The notes: generated by a model not told the origin, from the sequence alone. DNA of 32,609 nucleotides from Collinsella aerofaciens (GCF_028206795.1 NZ_JAQLFJ010000005.1:165624-198232), one strand, 5' to 3'. Positions 8,401 to 15,350 are shown, counted from the first letter of the stretch. Numbers and translations: made by a program.

Positions 8401-9266
8401 GCATAAATACCGACAGCCTATTGCCCGAGTTTCTCCATCTGCTCCTGTGGCAGAAGGACTTCTTCGACTACGATATGTCCACCTTCACGGGAACCGGCAG
8501 GCCTCGCGGAGACAAGGATGAGCTGCTCAAATACCCCATCCCAGTCCCGACGCTCTCCGAGCAGAGAGCCCTCATCGACGATTTCAATCGCTTAACAGAT
8601 GAAATCAATAGCAAACGACAGCAAATCGCCGCTCTCAAGGAGAGCGTCAAATCACGGTTTGTCGAGATGTTTAGAACCAAGACACACGCATCATGGCCAA
8701 TCGAAACAATCGGCAACTACAGCATAGAAATGCACTACGGCACTTCAGCAAAAGCCGGCGCCGATGGCGATTATGTCTACATCCGAATGAACAATATCAC
8801 CGACGACGGCATCCTTGACCTAACCGATACAAAGCGAATCACCCTAAAGGGCCAAGCTCTCGAAAATGCTACCGTCCGCTATGGCGATATGCTTTTTAAT
8901 CGAACCAACAGCATTGACAAGGTTGGGAAAACTTGCGTTTTTCATCAGTCAGAGACCATGGTTATTGCTGGGTACATCGTGTGCGTAAGGTTCGCTGACC
9001 ACAGCTCTGCCGAATATGTATCTGGTTACCTGAATTCAAAGGAAGGAAAGCGAGTCCTTCGTAATATAGCGAAGGGAAGTGTCCATCAGGCAAATATCAG
9101 CGCAGCAGACTTGGCCGCTATTCCCATTGCAATTCCCCCGTTGTCCCTCCAACAGGAGTTCGCCGACTTCGCTGCCGAGGCGGACAAATCGCAATTTGCA
9201 CTCGAGCAAGAGGTCGACGCCCTTTCCGCAGAGCGCGACGCCCTTCTAGACCGATTCCTCGCGTGA
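5439..9266 (+). CDS. Single-chain restriction-methylation-specificity enzyme (Type I-like/IIG-like fusion)
   Basis: A 1275-residue protein with three parts in order. Residues about 20-190 form an HsdR_N-type PD-(D/E)xK nuclease domain (GRADI with D106, VECK with E121 and K123). Residues about 230-720 form an N6-adenine methyltransferase, with motif I VIDYACGAGHF at 460-470 and catalytic NPPY at 559-562. The C-terminal part (about 880-1275) is an HsdS-like specificity region with two target-recognition domains, each followed by conserved linker sequence (LSEQRALIDDFNRL and LSLQQEFADFAAEADKSQF). The layout resembles Type IIG enzymes, in which cutting, methylation and recognition share one chain; no translocase domain is seen. 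The second recognition domain begins at VKSRFVEMF, exactly where a 17-bp sequence is repeated downstream (10297), so the target could be switched by recombination. RBS GGAG precedes the start. Confidence 0.85.
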   Translation: MITLDNLRDALRALCYEPSGDGTVYQKSWEETSAQITVDFSKKRIGYPKDLGFKVNKDTTCNFSDNENFVVLACVTMLLDKGYRPESLELEREWALGHEQKSGRADICINDERGDTLAIVECKTPGTEFKNEFKNMQSDGGQLLSYWQQERATRWLVLFACDFINNEIVPDQVSINCSDDENFIALAKRDDTIALYRDAHTVEQLHQVWTETYNQQVEGNILFGDRSTAYHPMVPPLLKKDLVDFRAEDSIVNRFEEILRHNNVSDKENAFNRLIALFIAKLQDELSKMPTQEIEFQYRQGRDTYETLQDRLQRLHSDGMRKLMREEVLYVPNDYAENLISNYTGQHRKKLIEELNGTLRKLKFYTNNDFAFKDVHNEELFLQNGKVLVETVQLLQPYRIVGTQDIQFLGDLFEQLLNQGFKQNEGQFFTPVPITRFIWKSLPLDSIVQDEAGAVHYPRVIDYACGAGHFLTEGFEEISDAACQYDPTIEDDLGDADWVRDNLVGIEKDYRLARVSKVSSYMHGAGQSNVVFGDGLENYPDKGIDSRTDRGRFDILVANPPYSVAAFKPHLKLHNNELKVLETISDSGSEIETLFVERAAQLVRPGGYAAIVLPTSILDKSTSSSFMAARDVLLSSFEIVSIARFGSGTFAATGTNVAIMFLRRFDEIPPRNANALDFVDAVFERRKLTGWRDESAFNAYLGTINVDGDTYRAFLAGEANWNEWANTRHFSVYCHLFESSKELKTLRKSKTWKAADKNSRLKAENELFYRHAHKEERKRLRVWGLICGEQTLIINSPNTTKEIASFLGYKWSNRKGNEGIQPIDGEGVLYSDNESDDTNSLSGIIRAWFSGEQVEPGDLAQYYYYAKTADFIDFDADKFDETLTIPRSFYKPRSFAQGTVVKTLRDITSYVTNSVAQSSITTDTYVTTENMVKDRGGITTYSGELPASAGTAYKKGDTLVSNIRPYLQKIWLADRDGACSKDVLVFRSINTDSLLPEFLHLLLWQKDFFDYDMSTFTGTGRPRGDKDELLKYPIPVPTLSEQRALIDDFNRLTDEINSKRQQIAALKESVKSRFVEMFRTKTHASWPIETIGNYSIEMHYGTSAKAGADGDYVYIRMNNITDDGILDLTDTKRITLKGQALENATVRYGDMLFNRTNSIDKVGKTCVFHQSETMVIAGYIVCVRFADHSSAEYVSGYLNSKEGKRVLRNIAKGSVHQANISAADLAAIPIAIPPLSLQQEFADFAAEADKSQFALEQEVDALSAERDALLDRFLA
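8646..8662 (+). repeat. 17-bp direct repeat, copy in active specificity region
   Basis: GTCAAATCACGGTTTGT encodes VKSRFV at the start of the second target-recognition domain. It is identical to 10297-10313, which opens the silent cassette in the same reading frame and with the same coding sense. Candidate crossover site. Confidence 0.9.
9183..9197 (+). repeat. 15-bp direct repeat at end of active recognition domain
   Basis: GACAAATCGCAATTT encodes DKSQF after the second recognition domain and recurs at 10852-10866 in the silent cassette. With the 17-bp pair it brackets the exchangeable domain on both sides. Confidence 0.85.
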
Positions 9267-9269
9267 TAC

Positions 9270-9301
9270 GTTCCTCCCATCCATATCGGGATGGGAGGAA
9301 C
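9270..9301 (+). promoter_or_regulatory. Stem-loop burying the integrase ribosome-binding site
   Basis: A perfect 13-bp stem (GTTCCTCCCATCC at 9270-9282 with GGATGGGAGGAAC at 9289-9301) and six-base loop. The 3' arm contains GGAGG at 9294-9298, the only RBS for ATG 9304. In read-through mRNA from the restriction-modification gene the RBS would be paired, keeping recombinase translation low. It could also act as a weak terminator, but no T-run follows. Confidence 0.7.
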
Positions 9302-9303
9302 TG

Positions 9304-10296
9304 ATGCACACGACGATCGAAATAGCAAACGCGGTTCTCACAAAAATGCAGGCACTCGTTAGCGGCGAAGTGCTTTCGTATCTCGAGAGCGTCCTTATGA
9401 GCGAACTCAGGGGCATCGAACTTGAAGTGAACGCGCTCAGCAATGTCGAAGACGAGGCCTCAAAGTACATGGAGCGATTCCTCGCAGCCAAAACCATCGA
9501 GGGATGCTCGCCTAAGACCATCAGGTACTACAAGGCCACACTTACAAGGGCGCTCGAAGCAATCAAAAAACCAATTGTCCGGATTAGTTCAGATGACTTA
9601 CGAACATACCTGAGCGAATATCCCATGGGTAATAACGCAGGGAGCATCACCGTCGACAACGTCAGGCGCATCCTGTCGTCATTCTTCTCTTGGCTTGAAG
9701 ACGAGAACCATATACTCAAAAGCCCTGCACGACGCATTAAAAAGATTCGCTCAAAGAGAACGGTCAAGTCCGTATATTCTGATGAAGAACTTATAGCCCT
9801 CACAGACGCCTGTTCTTGCAAGAGGGATCTGGCAATCATCAACCTTCTTAGTTCAACAGGGATGAGAATAGGCGAACTCGTCTCGCTCAATCGAGAAGAC
9901 GTTGATCTAAATCGGCGAGAGTGCATTGTACTCGGAAAGGGCAACAAAGAGAGAGTCGTCTATTTTGATGCGACTACAAAGCTGCACCTAAACAACTACC
10001 TGCAAGAACGCAGCGATAACGTCGCCGCGCTATTCTGTAGTCTCACAAAGCCGAGTTCTAGGCTGCAAGTAAGCGGAGTCGAGCTCCGCCTTCGCTCCTT
10101 GGGAACAAAAGCAGGCGTCAAACACGTCCACCCACATAAGTTCAGGAGAACGCTGGCCACCAAAGCAATTGGAAAAGGAATGCCCATCGAGCAGGTGCAG
10201 AAGCTGCTTGGCCATCAAAAGATTGATACAACGTTGATGTACGCAATGGTCGATCAGGACAACGTAAGGGACTCTCATAGAAGGTATATCTGTTAA
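9304..10296 (+). CDS. Tyrosine recombinase associated with the specificity gene
   Basis: A 330-residue integrase/XerD-type protein. Residues about 75-165 form the SAM-like core-binding domain (TIEGCSPKTIRYYKATLTRAL). The catalytic domain holds Arg in TGMRIGELVSL, Lys in GKGNKERVVY, HxxR in HPHKFRRTLAT, His in LGHQKIDTTLMY and the nucleophile Tyr in the same motif, so all catalytic residues are present. It lies between the active specificity region and a spare specificity cassette, a layout seen where recombinases shuffle hsdS domains. Its stop codon is immediately followed by the 17-bp crossover repeat. Translation is probably restrained by the RBS hairpin at 9270-9301. Confidence 0.9.
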   Translation: MHTTIEIANAVLTKMQALVSGEVLSYLESVLMSELRGIELEVNALSNVEDEASKYMERFLAAKTIEGCSPKTIRYYKATLTRALEAIKKPIVRISSDDLRTYLSEYPMGNNAGSITVDNVRRILSSFFSWLEDENHILKSPARRIKKIRSKRTVKSVYSDEELIALTDACSCKRDLAIINLLSSTGMRIGELVSLNREDVDLNRRECIVLGKGNKERVVYFDATTKLHLNNYLQERSDNVAALFCSLTKPSSRLQVSGVELRLRSLGTKAGVKHVHPHKFRRTLATKAIGKGMPIEQVQKLLGHQKIDTTLMYAMVDQDNVRDSHRRYIC

Positions 10297-10313
10297 GTCA
10301 AATCACGGTTTGT
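10297..10313 (+). repeat. 17-bp direct repeat, copy in silent cassette
   Basis: Identical to 8646-8662. Crossover between the two would remove 1651 bases, including the resident recognition domain and the integrase gene, and fuse the silent domain in frame. Confidence 0.9.
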
Positions 10314-10896
10314 AGAGGTATTTGGCGATCCGGTCGATGGTAAAAAATGGCCTTTCGTTAGGCTTGAAGACCTCTGTACCAAGTTGGGTTCCGGAGCAAC
10401 GCCACGAGGTGGCAAAACGGCATACAAGGCCGAAGGTGTTCCGCTGGTCAGAAGTACGAATGTTCACAACGGTCGTTTCGTGTGGAAGGACCTTGCTTGT
10501 ATTGATGATGAACAAGCCGCAAAACTAGAAGGCGTCACGCTGATGAAGGGTGACGTGCTTCTGAATATTACTGGCGCTTCGGTTGCTCGTTCATGTCTTT
10601 TGCCAGATGAATTGGCTGGTGGACGTGTTAATCAGCATGTCTCAATTGTCAGAGTCGACCAAAAACGGATGCTGCCGGTGCTATTGAACACGGTGCTGAT
10701 CAGCGATTCGTATCAGAGACTCCTGCTAAACGGCTCAAGAGCGGCTGGAGCAACAAGGGAGGCAATTACCAAAGAAGCTCTAAAGAGAATGACGGTTCCC
10801 TTGCCTCCCCTTGAGCTTCAGCAAGAGTTCGCCTCTTTCGTCGCTCAGGTCGACAAATCGCAATTTATCATCCACCAAGATCTTCACGGCTTTTGA
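10297..10896 (+). pseudogene. Silent specificity (HsdS) cassette without a start
   Basis: Directly after the integrase stop, the same frame reads VKSRFVEVFGDPVDGKKWPF and continues through a full target-recognition domain (KLGSGATPRGGKTAY, LVRSTNVHNGRFVW, DVLLNITGASVARSCLL) to PLPPLELQQEFASFVAQVDKSQF and a stop. There is no suitable start codon or RBS; the first usable start would cut into the domain. It is therefore a storage cassette that gains expression only if joined to the active gene at the shared 17-bp repeat. Its recognition domain differs from the resident one (8646-9197), so exchange would change the target sequence. After exchange the protein would end in a short different tail instead of LDRFLA. 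Confidence 0.8.
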
Positions 10897-10922
10897 AAAG
10901 ACAGATAGTTACATGTCCAACG

Positions 10923-11335
10923 CTACAGAAGCCCGAGGACCGTCGCCTTTGATAGCATCTCGTAGGCTCGCGGATATGTCTCTTTGTCGCGCTCGGCCAT
11001 AAATGCCCAGTTCGCCGTCACGTCAGCCGCCCTCACCATAGCCACCTTGGAGGAGTCGACATAGGAGACTGGAATCTTGGGCAGCCAGTCGCTAAATACA
11101 GGAGGGTAGGAGGTCTGCCACGTTGGGTTGAACATGCCGCAGCGCAGTTCCTCATCAACCGATTCTGCCAGGTTGTACTTTCCGTCGATCGAAGTCGAAT
11201 GCTCGTCAACCACAACAGAAACTGCATCAACCTCGCTCGCGGCAATTCCCTGAAGCCTCAGCGCGTCAACGATGCCGGACTTCACGCCACGCTTTAGAGC
11301 GTAGTCAAGATACCTTTGCTTGCGCCTTTTCGAGC
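10923..11335 (-). pseudogene. C-terminal fragment of a DUF3800-type protein
   Basis: The minus-strand frame reads a conserved C-terminus with VVDEHSTSIDGKYNLAES and VSYVDSSKVAMVRAADVTAN, as in DUF3800 proteins (predicted RNase H-like nucleases often found in mobile and defence regions). The N-terminal half with the expected catalytic Asp is missing. Upstream the frame runs into the 3' end of an IS30-type transposase, so the gene was cut by insertion or deletion. There is no start of its own. Confidence 0.6.
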
Positions 11336-11343
11336 TTGAATTC

Positions 11344-11517
11344 TCAGAGCAAGTGCAACACCTCTGAGTAGTGGACCTCGTAGGGCGTCCTGAACCCCAG
11401 GCGTTTGTGGGGCCTGCGGTTGATGGCATCGTACACCCGCTCGACCTCCTCGTCCGAGACCGCAGAGAAGCCGGTCCCCTTCGGGAAGTACTCGCGCAAC
11501 AGACCGTCTGTGTTTAG
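11344..11517 (-). pseudogene. IS30-family transposase, C-terminal fragment
   Basis: Translation gives NTDGLLREYFPKGTGFSAVS, then RVYDAINRRPHKRLGFRTPYEV, and a stop, the typical end of IS30 transposases. About 57 codons remain; the DNA-binding and most of the DDE domain are absent. It is unrelated in detail to the intact IS30 at 28730-30022. The fragment is joined upstream to a long hairpin element and downstream to the DUF3800 remnant. Confidence 0.8.
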
Positions 11518-11535
11518 TCAAGCCTGATTTTCGGT

Positions 11536-11595
11536 TTGGGGCTGCGGTGGAAATCCTGGTCCTCTTTTGATCCAGGATTTCCACCGCAGCCCCAA
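11536..11595. repeat. Long perfect hairpin inserted in the AbiEii gene
   Basis: Two 24-base arms (TTGGGGCTGCGGTGGAAATCCTGG at 11536-11559, split here as TTGGGGCTGCGG + TGGAAATCCTGG, and its complement at 11572-11595) surround a 12-base loop. Outside it a 9-bp inverted pair, TCTGTGTTT (11507-11515) and AAACACAGA (11616-11624), frames about 118 bases. The arrangement looks like a small non-autonomous element or an IS end left after deletion. It interrupts the toxin reading frame. Confidence 0.6.
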
Positions 11596-11599
11596 CCCG

Positions 11600-11846
11600 T
11601 AAATTGAACGCTATCAAACACAGATGCCGTCGCGAAGTCGATGTCGCGCGTGACGCGGCCGTCGGGGATGCGCGCGAGCAGCCCGCTTCCGCCCTTGAGG
11701 ATGAACCGGCCGTCGGGGTTGCTGAACACCCTGCACAGGAACCGGTCGCGCAAAGCCCGACGACAGCCGTCCCCAGGGTCACCGCCCCTGTCGCGAACGA
11801 CCCTCTTCAGGGCCCTGTCGAGCTGACCGCCGTTCTCGTACGTCAT
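11600..11846 (-). pseudogene. AbiEii/AbiGii-type nucleotidyltransferase toxin, truncated
   Basis: The N-terminus is clear: MTYENGGQLDRALKRVVRD, then FILKGGSGLLARIPDGRVTRDIDFA, which holds the GS and DxD nucleotidyltransferase motifs of AbiEii toxins. After TRDIDFAT the family likeness stops and the frame enters the hairpin element, ending at 11514. The full toxin should be more than 200 residues, so this copy is broken. It starts 12 bases after the AbiEi stop with a strong AGGAGG RBS, the usual antitoxin-toxin operon order. AbiE systems act in abortive phage defence; this one should not be toxic. Confidence 0.75.
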
Positions 11847-11858
11847 TCTTCCCGCCTC

Positions 11859-12482
11859 CTAGCTAACGAACCGCACAGGCTGTCCCCCGCCGGCATCCCG
11901 GCTTTTGCCCCCCCTCGCGTCGATTTTCTCCCTCAGCGTGCCCTCGTCTTCGACGAGGCCCCTTTCGAGCGCGTCCGCGAGCACGTTCGCGACCAGGCTC
12001 AGCTCCTCCCCGGAGTCTATCAGGTCCACCACCGTGAGCCAGGGCCTCGTCGCCGGGATGTCCGAGACGATCGCCACGTCCTTCGGGTCGAGGCGGCGCT
12101 TCCTGATGATCAGGTTCGGGCGCTTAGTCTGCTTTCTCTCGGGCGTGCAGAACTCGTAGGGCGAGGGGCTGACCTCGCCGATGCCGTAGAGCCATGCAGC
12201 CGTCCCCCCCATGGCGACGGGCACGCCCTCGCCCGCGATGTCGCCGGGGCGCCTCCCCGGGTCGATCGACAGTCAGGCCGCGAGGACGTTCTCCTCCCGC
12301 GTGCTCGGCGAGCCGCCCATGCGGTAGGCGCCCTTCGCGAGCCTCTCTATGTTGCCGAGCCCTTCCAGCCTCGAGAGCGCGCACCACTCGACGCCGAGCA
12401 CCTTCGCCTGCGCAGACGTGAAGAGCCCCCTTTGGGAAGAGGCGATATCGTTGGTGGCTCGTATGGCCTCGATTAGTTTCAT
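11859..12482 (-). pseudogene. AbiEi-type antitoxin with an internal stop
   Basis: MKLIEAIRATNDIASSQRGL starts a winged-helix DNA-binding domain (TSAQAKVLGVEWCALSRLEGLG, RLAKGAYRMG). After REENVLAA an in-frame TGA lies at 12273-12275, and the same frame continues with LSIDPGRRPGDIAGEGVPVAMGG and LYGIGEVSPSPYEFCTPERK to the normal end. The stop probably replaces TGG (Trp), a single-base change. Known AbiEi proteins repress their own promoter and neutralise AbiEii. Because the toxin is also truncated, the pair has decayed together. A 70-residue N-terminal product, carrying the DNA-binding domain, could still be made. Confidence 0.75.
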
Positions 12483-12517
12483 GCTTGCATTGTAGCAAGT
12501 ATTGCAACAATGCAAGC
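12483..12517 (-). promoter_or_regulatory. AbiE promoter with inverted-repeat operator
   Basis: An 11-bp perfect inverted repeat, GCTTGCATTGT (12483-12493) and ACAATGCAAGC (12507-12517), lies directly upstream of the AbiEi ATG. A minus-strand -10 box TACAAT (12489-12494) sits inside it, six bases before ATG 12482, so the transcript would start at or next to the start codon (leaderless). AbiEi antitoxins are known to bind paired inverted repeats for autorepression, which fits this layout. Confidence 0.65.
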
Positions 12518-12519
12518 AA

Positions 12520-13095
12520 ATATACTCAGTTTGCGCGACGCAATTTGGCGGCATTCGAGGTTGCAGATACTGCGAAAACCGATTCTGCGTATTTATATTC
12601 CTGTTTGTTGACCCGAGCAAACGCAATTGAAAAGGGCTTGAATCCGCCATGCAGTTTCAACTCAGTTTCAGCCTTGCGGAATCGGCCTCCGGGGGACCCG
12701 AATTGTGCACTATTCCCGCAGGGCCCTATTTTCCCGTACCGCCCAGTAGGGGCATGCGGAATAATTGGGCCGTTTCCCCAGGTAGGCATGCAAAAAGGAA
12801 GCCTCAGAACCAGAAAGTTCGGAGGCCGCTGTTCCCACTATTTCGCTGGTGGCCTTGCTCTATGGCGACGCCGAAACAGCATCAGGCGGTACTCGGCAGC
12901 ACCAAAATGCGAGCTCAGAAGCCAGTTCCCGCTATTCCCACTCAATGACTAGGGCCCTGGTGTAATTGGCTGGATCACCGTTCCGGGAACCGGTATCGAC
13001 CTATCTGTCCGCCGAGCTCTTTCTTCAGCTCCAGCCTAGTATCTGACTCGCGCTGTTATAAGCAAAAACCGAAGAGATGCATCTTAGCCAAAAAA
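12520..13095. other. Intergenic region with no convincing gene
   Basis: About 575 bases between the AbiE pair and the methyltransferase operon. Short open frames have no RBS or family match. A weak stem (GCCTC / GAGGC near 12803-12829) and the guaA-like 11-mer at 12933-12943 are the only marked features. Confidence 0.5.
12933..12943 (-). other. Candidate attachment core A (guaA 3'-end-like)
   Basis: Minus strand GAGTGGGAATA, in a frame reading VIEWE-stop. Identical to 23672-23682 and one base different from 28425-28435. The 3' end of guaA (ending Ile-Glu-Trp-Glu) is a known integration site for genomic islands, and this 11-mer is the core I recall for Tn5801-type islands. No guaA body is attached. 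Confidence 0.45.
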
Positions 13096-13169
13096 AAAGG
13101 TTAGCCTTATCTTACTGTATGATTCGTGTGTTATAGTTAGATGGCTCTAACTGTTTGGGGGCGATAGCC
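13096..13169 (+). promoter_or_regulatory. Methyltransferase operon promoter with DtxR/IdeR-like iron box
   Basis: AAAGGTTAGCCTTATCTTA at 13096-13114 matches the DtxR/IdeR consensus TWAGGTTAGSCTAACCTWA at 16 of 19 positions. It lies where the -35 of a promoter with -10 TATAGT (13132-13137) would fall. A second dyad, AGTTAGA / TCTAACT (13135-13152), spans the likely transcription start. The arrangement suggests repression by an iron-responsive regulator. Confidence 0.55.
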
Positions 13170-13799
13170 ATGCACGAACGCAAGGGCTTCTGGGACAAGA
13201 ATGCCGGTCGGTACGACCGTTTCATGCGAAAGGACCGGGCGGCGTATGAGAAGATGTATGGGCTGATCCGGCCGGTAGTGAAAGCAAAAACCGTACTGGA
13301 GGTTGCCACCGGCACGGGGCTTATCGCAAAGAGCATCGTGAATGCGGCGGCACACATCGAGGCTACGGACGCTTCTGCAAAGATGATCCTTGAAGCAAAA
13401 CGGGACATTCAATCCGCAAAGCTGCACTTTTCCGTACAAGATATGTTCCACCTGCCCTATGCACAGAAGTCCTTCGAAGTGGTGATTGCGTCCAACGCGC
13501 TTCACATAGTGCCGCATCCGGAAAAGGCCCTGCAAGAAATCAGGCGGGTGCTGAAGGACGACGGCGTGCTCATCGCGCCAACCTTCACCCACGCGGAGAA
13601 CTCGGTTTCCGGCAAGGCAAAAGCCTTTTTCATGAGTATGGCGGGATTCCCCCTCCACAGCAGGTGGACAAGCGAGGAATACCTACGTTTCCTGCGTCAA
13701 AACGGCTGGGCGGTGCAGAAAAGCGCGGTGTTGAAGGCCTCGTTCCCGTTGACCTATGCGGAATGCACAAAATCGGAGGGGGCAGATGTCGTTCTTTGA
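13170..13799 (+). CDS. Class I SAM-dependent methyltransferase (UbiE-like), first of three
   Basis: A 209-residue protein starting MHERKGFWDKNAGRYDRFM. It has the SAM-binding motif VLEVATGTGLIAKSI, an acidic loop (ATDASAKMI), and the post-motifs VIASNALHIVPHPEKALQEIRRVLKDDGVL. These mark a Rossmann-fold small-molecule methyltransferase related to UbiE and Methyltransf_11. The ATG at 13170 is preferred over a TTG at 13155. The end overlaps the next start by 14 bases, so the genes are co-expressed. GC and codon use look more like Clostridia than the PTS operon, suggesting transfer. Substrate unknown. Confidence 0.85.
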   Translation: MHERKGFWDKNAGRYDRFMRKDRAAYEKMYGLIRPVVKAKTVLEVATGTGLIAKSIVNAAAHIEATDASAKMILEAKRDIQSAKLHFSVQDMFHLPYAQKSFEVVIASNALHIVPHPEKALQEIRRVLKDDGVLIAPTFTHAENSVSGKAKAFFMSMAGFPLHSRWTSEEYLRFLRQNGWAVQKSAVLKASFPLTYAECTKSEGADVVL

Positions 13800-14391
13800 A
13801 AACACCCGCAAGCCCGTGGGCCTCGGCGGAAAACTTCTGGTTGCCATGATGAACCTGGGCCACAGCCCTGTGGCGCGGTGGGGACTTCGATTTCTACGAC
13901 TTGCGCCAAATGCCAAGGTGCTGGATTGCGGCTGCGGCGGCGGGGCGAACATAAAACGGCTGCTGAAAAAATGCCCGCATGGCGTCGTCAAGGGCGTCGA
14001 CTATTCGCCCGTCAGCGTGGAGAAGACTAGAAAGCTCAACCGAATTGCAATTCAGGAGGGGCGTTGCGCCGTTCTGCAAGGCAGTGTGGCGGATATGGTG
14101 TTTGAGGATAGCTACTTCGATGCCGCCACGGCCTTTGAGACCGTCTATTTTTGGCCTGATTTGCCCCGATGCTTCCGTGAGGTCTGGCGGACGCTGAAGC
14201 CAGGCGGGACAATTCTCATCTGCAACGAGAGCAATGGCGATACGGACAAGGACGAGAGGTGGACGCAGATCATCGGCGGCATGACCATCTACAAGGACAT
14301 TGAATTAAAGGCATGTCTGGAACAGGCGGGTTTTCACGAGGTGCAGATACACAAAAAGAAAAAGTGGCTCTGCGTCACGGCGCGGAAGTAA
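13786..14391 (+). CDS. Class I SAM-dependent methyltransferase, second of three
   Basis: A 201-residue protein starting MSFFENTRKPVGLGGKLL. It has motif I VLDCGCGGGANIKRL, VKGVDYSPVSVEKTR as the acidic loop, and FDAATAFETVYFWPDLPRCF followed by LKPGGTILICNE. It is a Methyltransf_11/25-type enzyme. An RBS (GGAGGGGG) lies 4-10 bases upstream, inside the preceding gene. Translational coupling with the first methyltransferase is likely. Substrate unknown. Confidence 0.85.
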   Translation: MSFFENTRKPVGLGGKLLVAMMNLGHSPVARWGLRFLRLAPNAKVLDCGCGGGANIKRLLKKCPHGVVKGVDYSPVSVEKTRKLNRIAIQEGRCAVLQGSVADMVFEDSYFDAATAFETVYFWPDLPRCFREVWRTLKPGGTILICNESNGDTDKDERWTQIIGGMTIYKDIELKACLEQAGFHEVQIHKKKKWLCVTARK

Positions 14392-14506
14392 GGGCATCAA
14401 GCACGGGTATTTTTGCATCCATCCTGCACATGGCGATAGGCATGACGGTCATAGCAGCTGTGCCGGCGGCAATTATGACAGTTTTTATTCACTGAGGAAG
14501 AAACCT
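14392..14506 (+). other. Gap with a possible membrane-protein remnant
   Basis: Between the second and third methyltransferases one frame reads a hydrophobic tail, GIFASILHMAIGMTVIAAVP then AAIMTVFIH and a stop, like the last transmembrane helix of a transporter. It has no start or RBS of its own. This may be the end of a deleted permease gene. AGGAAG precedes the next ATG at 14507. Confidence 0.3.
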
Positions 14507-15337
14507 ATGAAATGTAAAATTGAGAAAAACACCGTTCAGGAGACGCTGATCCTCCCGCTGTATTCCCGGAAGCTGTGTACGGAGCTGTACCCGAACCTTT
14601 ACAGGGATGAAACAGCGGTTCGTCTGCTCGACCAGATTGACTACGACTTTTCAGAGGCAGAGAAAAGCTCCCGCAGCCTGATGCAGCGTTTTGGTGCGCT
14701 CGAGGTGGCCACACGGCAGAGTGACCTTGCTTTCGAGGTGCAGGATTACCTGAAAGGCCACCCCAATGCGGCTGTGGTCAATCTGGGCTGCGGGCTGGAC
14801 AACACCGGCAGAACCTGCGACAACGGTAGATGCAAGATCTACAATCTGGACTTCCCAGATGTGATTGCCTTGCGGCAGCAGCTGCTACCCGCCGAGGATC
14901 GAGAACAAAATATCCCCTGCGATCTGAAAGACACCGCATGGTTTAGCAAAATCGATGCCTCCGGCGGGGCGGTATTCTTTGCCTCCGGGGTGTTCTATTA
15001 CTTTCTGACCCAGCAGGTCCGGGAACTGGTGCGGGGAATGGCAGACGCTTTCCCCGGCGGTGTGCTGGTCTTTGATGCTGCCAATCGGACGGCAGTAAAG
15101 ATGATCGCAAAAACATGGCTTAAGACTGCAAAAATCAAGGATGTGGGGGCATATTTTGCGGTTTCGGATGCCGCCAAGGAAATCGGCACGTGGAACAGCC
15201 GTCTGCAGGTCACAAGCCGCGGCTATATGCTGGGTTACAACGATTTGAGAGACCCTTCTGTCAGCGGCTTTTTCCGGTTTCTCGCAAGGGTCGGTGACAA
15301 CGGGATGAAAATGCAAATCGTGAAAATAAGATTTTAA
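14507..15337 (+). CDS. LCM-type SAM methyltransferase, third of three
   Basis: A 276-residue protein. VVNLGCGLDNTGRTC, YNLDFPDVIALRQQLLP and FFASGVFYYFLTQQVRELV match the leucine carboxyl methyltransferase family (PF04072; Ppm/tetracenomycin-type O-methyltransferases), in which the residues after GCGLD contact SAM. It follows the first two methyltransferases in the same direction and ends before a strong terminator, so the three probably form one operon under the iron box. Members of this family often methylate carboxylates or hydroxyls of secondary metabolites; here the substrate is unknown. Confidence 0.85.
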   Translation: MKCKIEKNTVQETLILPLYSRKLCTELYPNLYRDETAVRLLDQIDYDFSEAEKSSRSLMQRFGALEVATRQSDLAFEVQDYLKGHPNAAVVNLGCGLDNTGRTCDNGRCKIYNLDFPDVIALRQQLLPAEDREQNIPCDLKDTAWFSKIDASGGAVFFASGVFYYFLTQQVRELVRGMADAFPGGVLVFDAANRTAVKMIAKTWLKTAKIKDVGAYFAVSDAAKEIGTWNSRLQVTSRGYMLGYNDLRDPSVSGFFRFLARVGDNGMKMQIVKIRF

Positions 15338-15350
15338 GAGACAAAAATGC

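Noticed and set aside
10384..10896. Silent specificity cassette as an independent gene from the TTG at 10384
   Set aside because: Homology to the recognition domain starts 29 codons earlier, directly after the integrase stop, and there is no RBS at the TTG.
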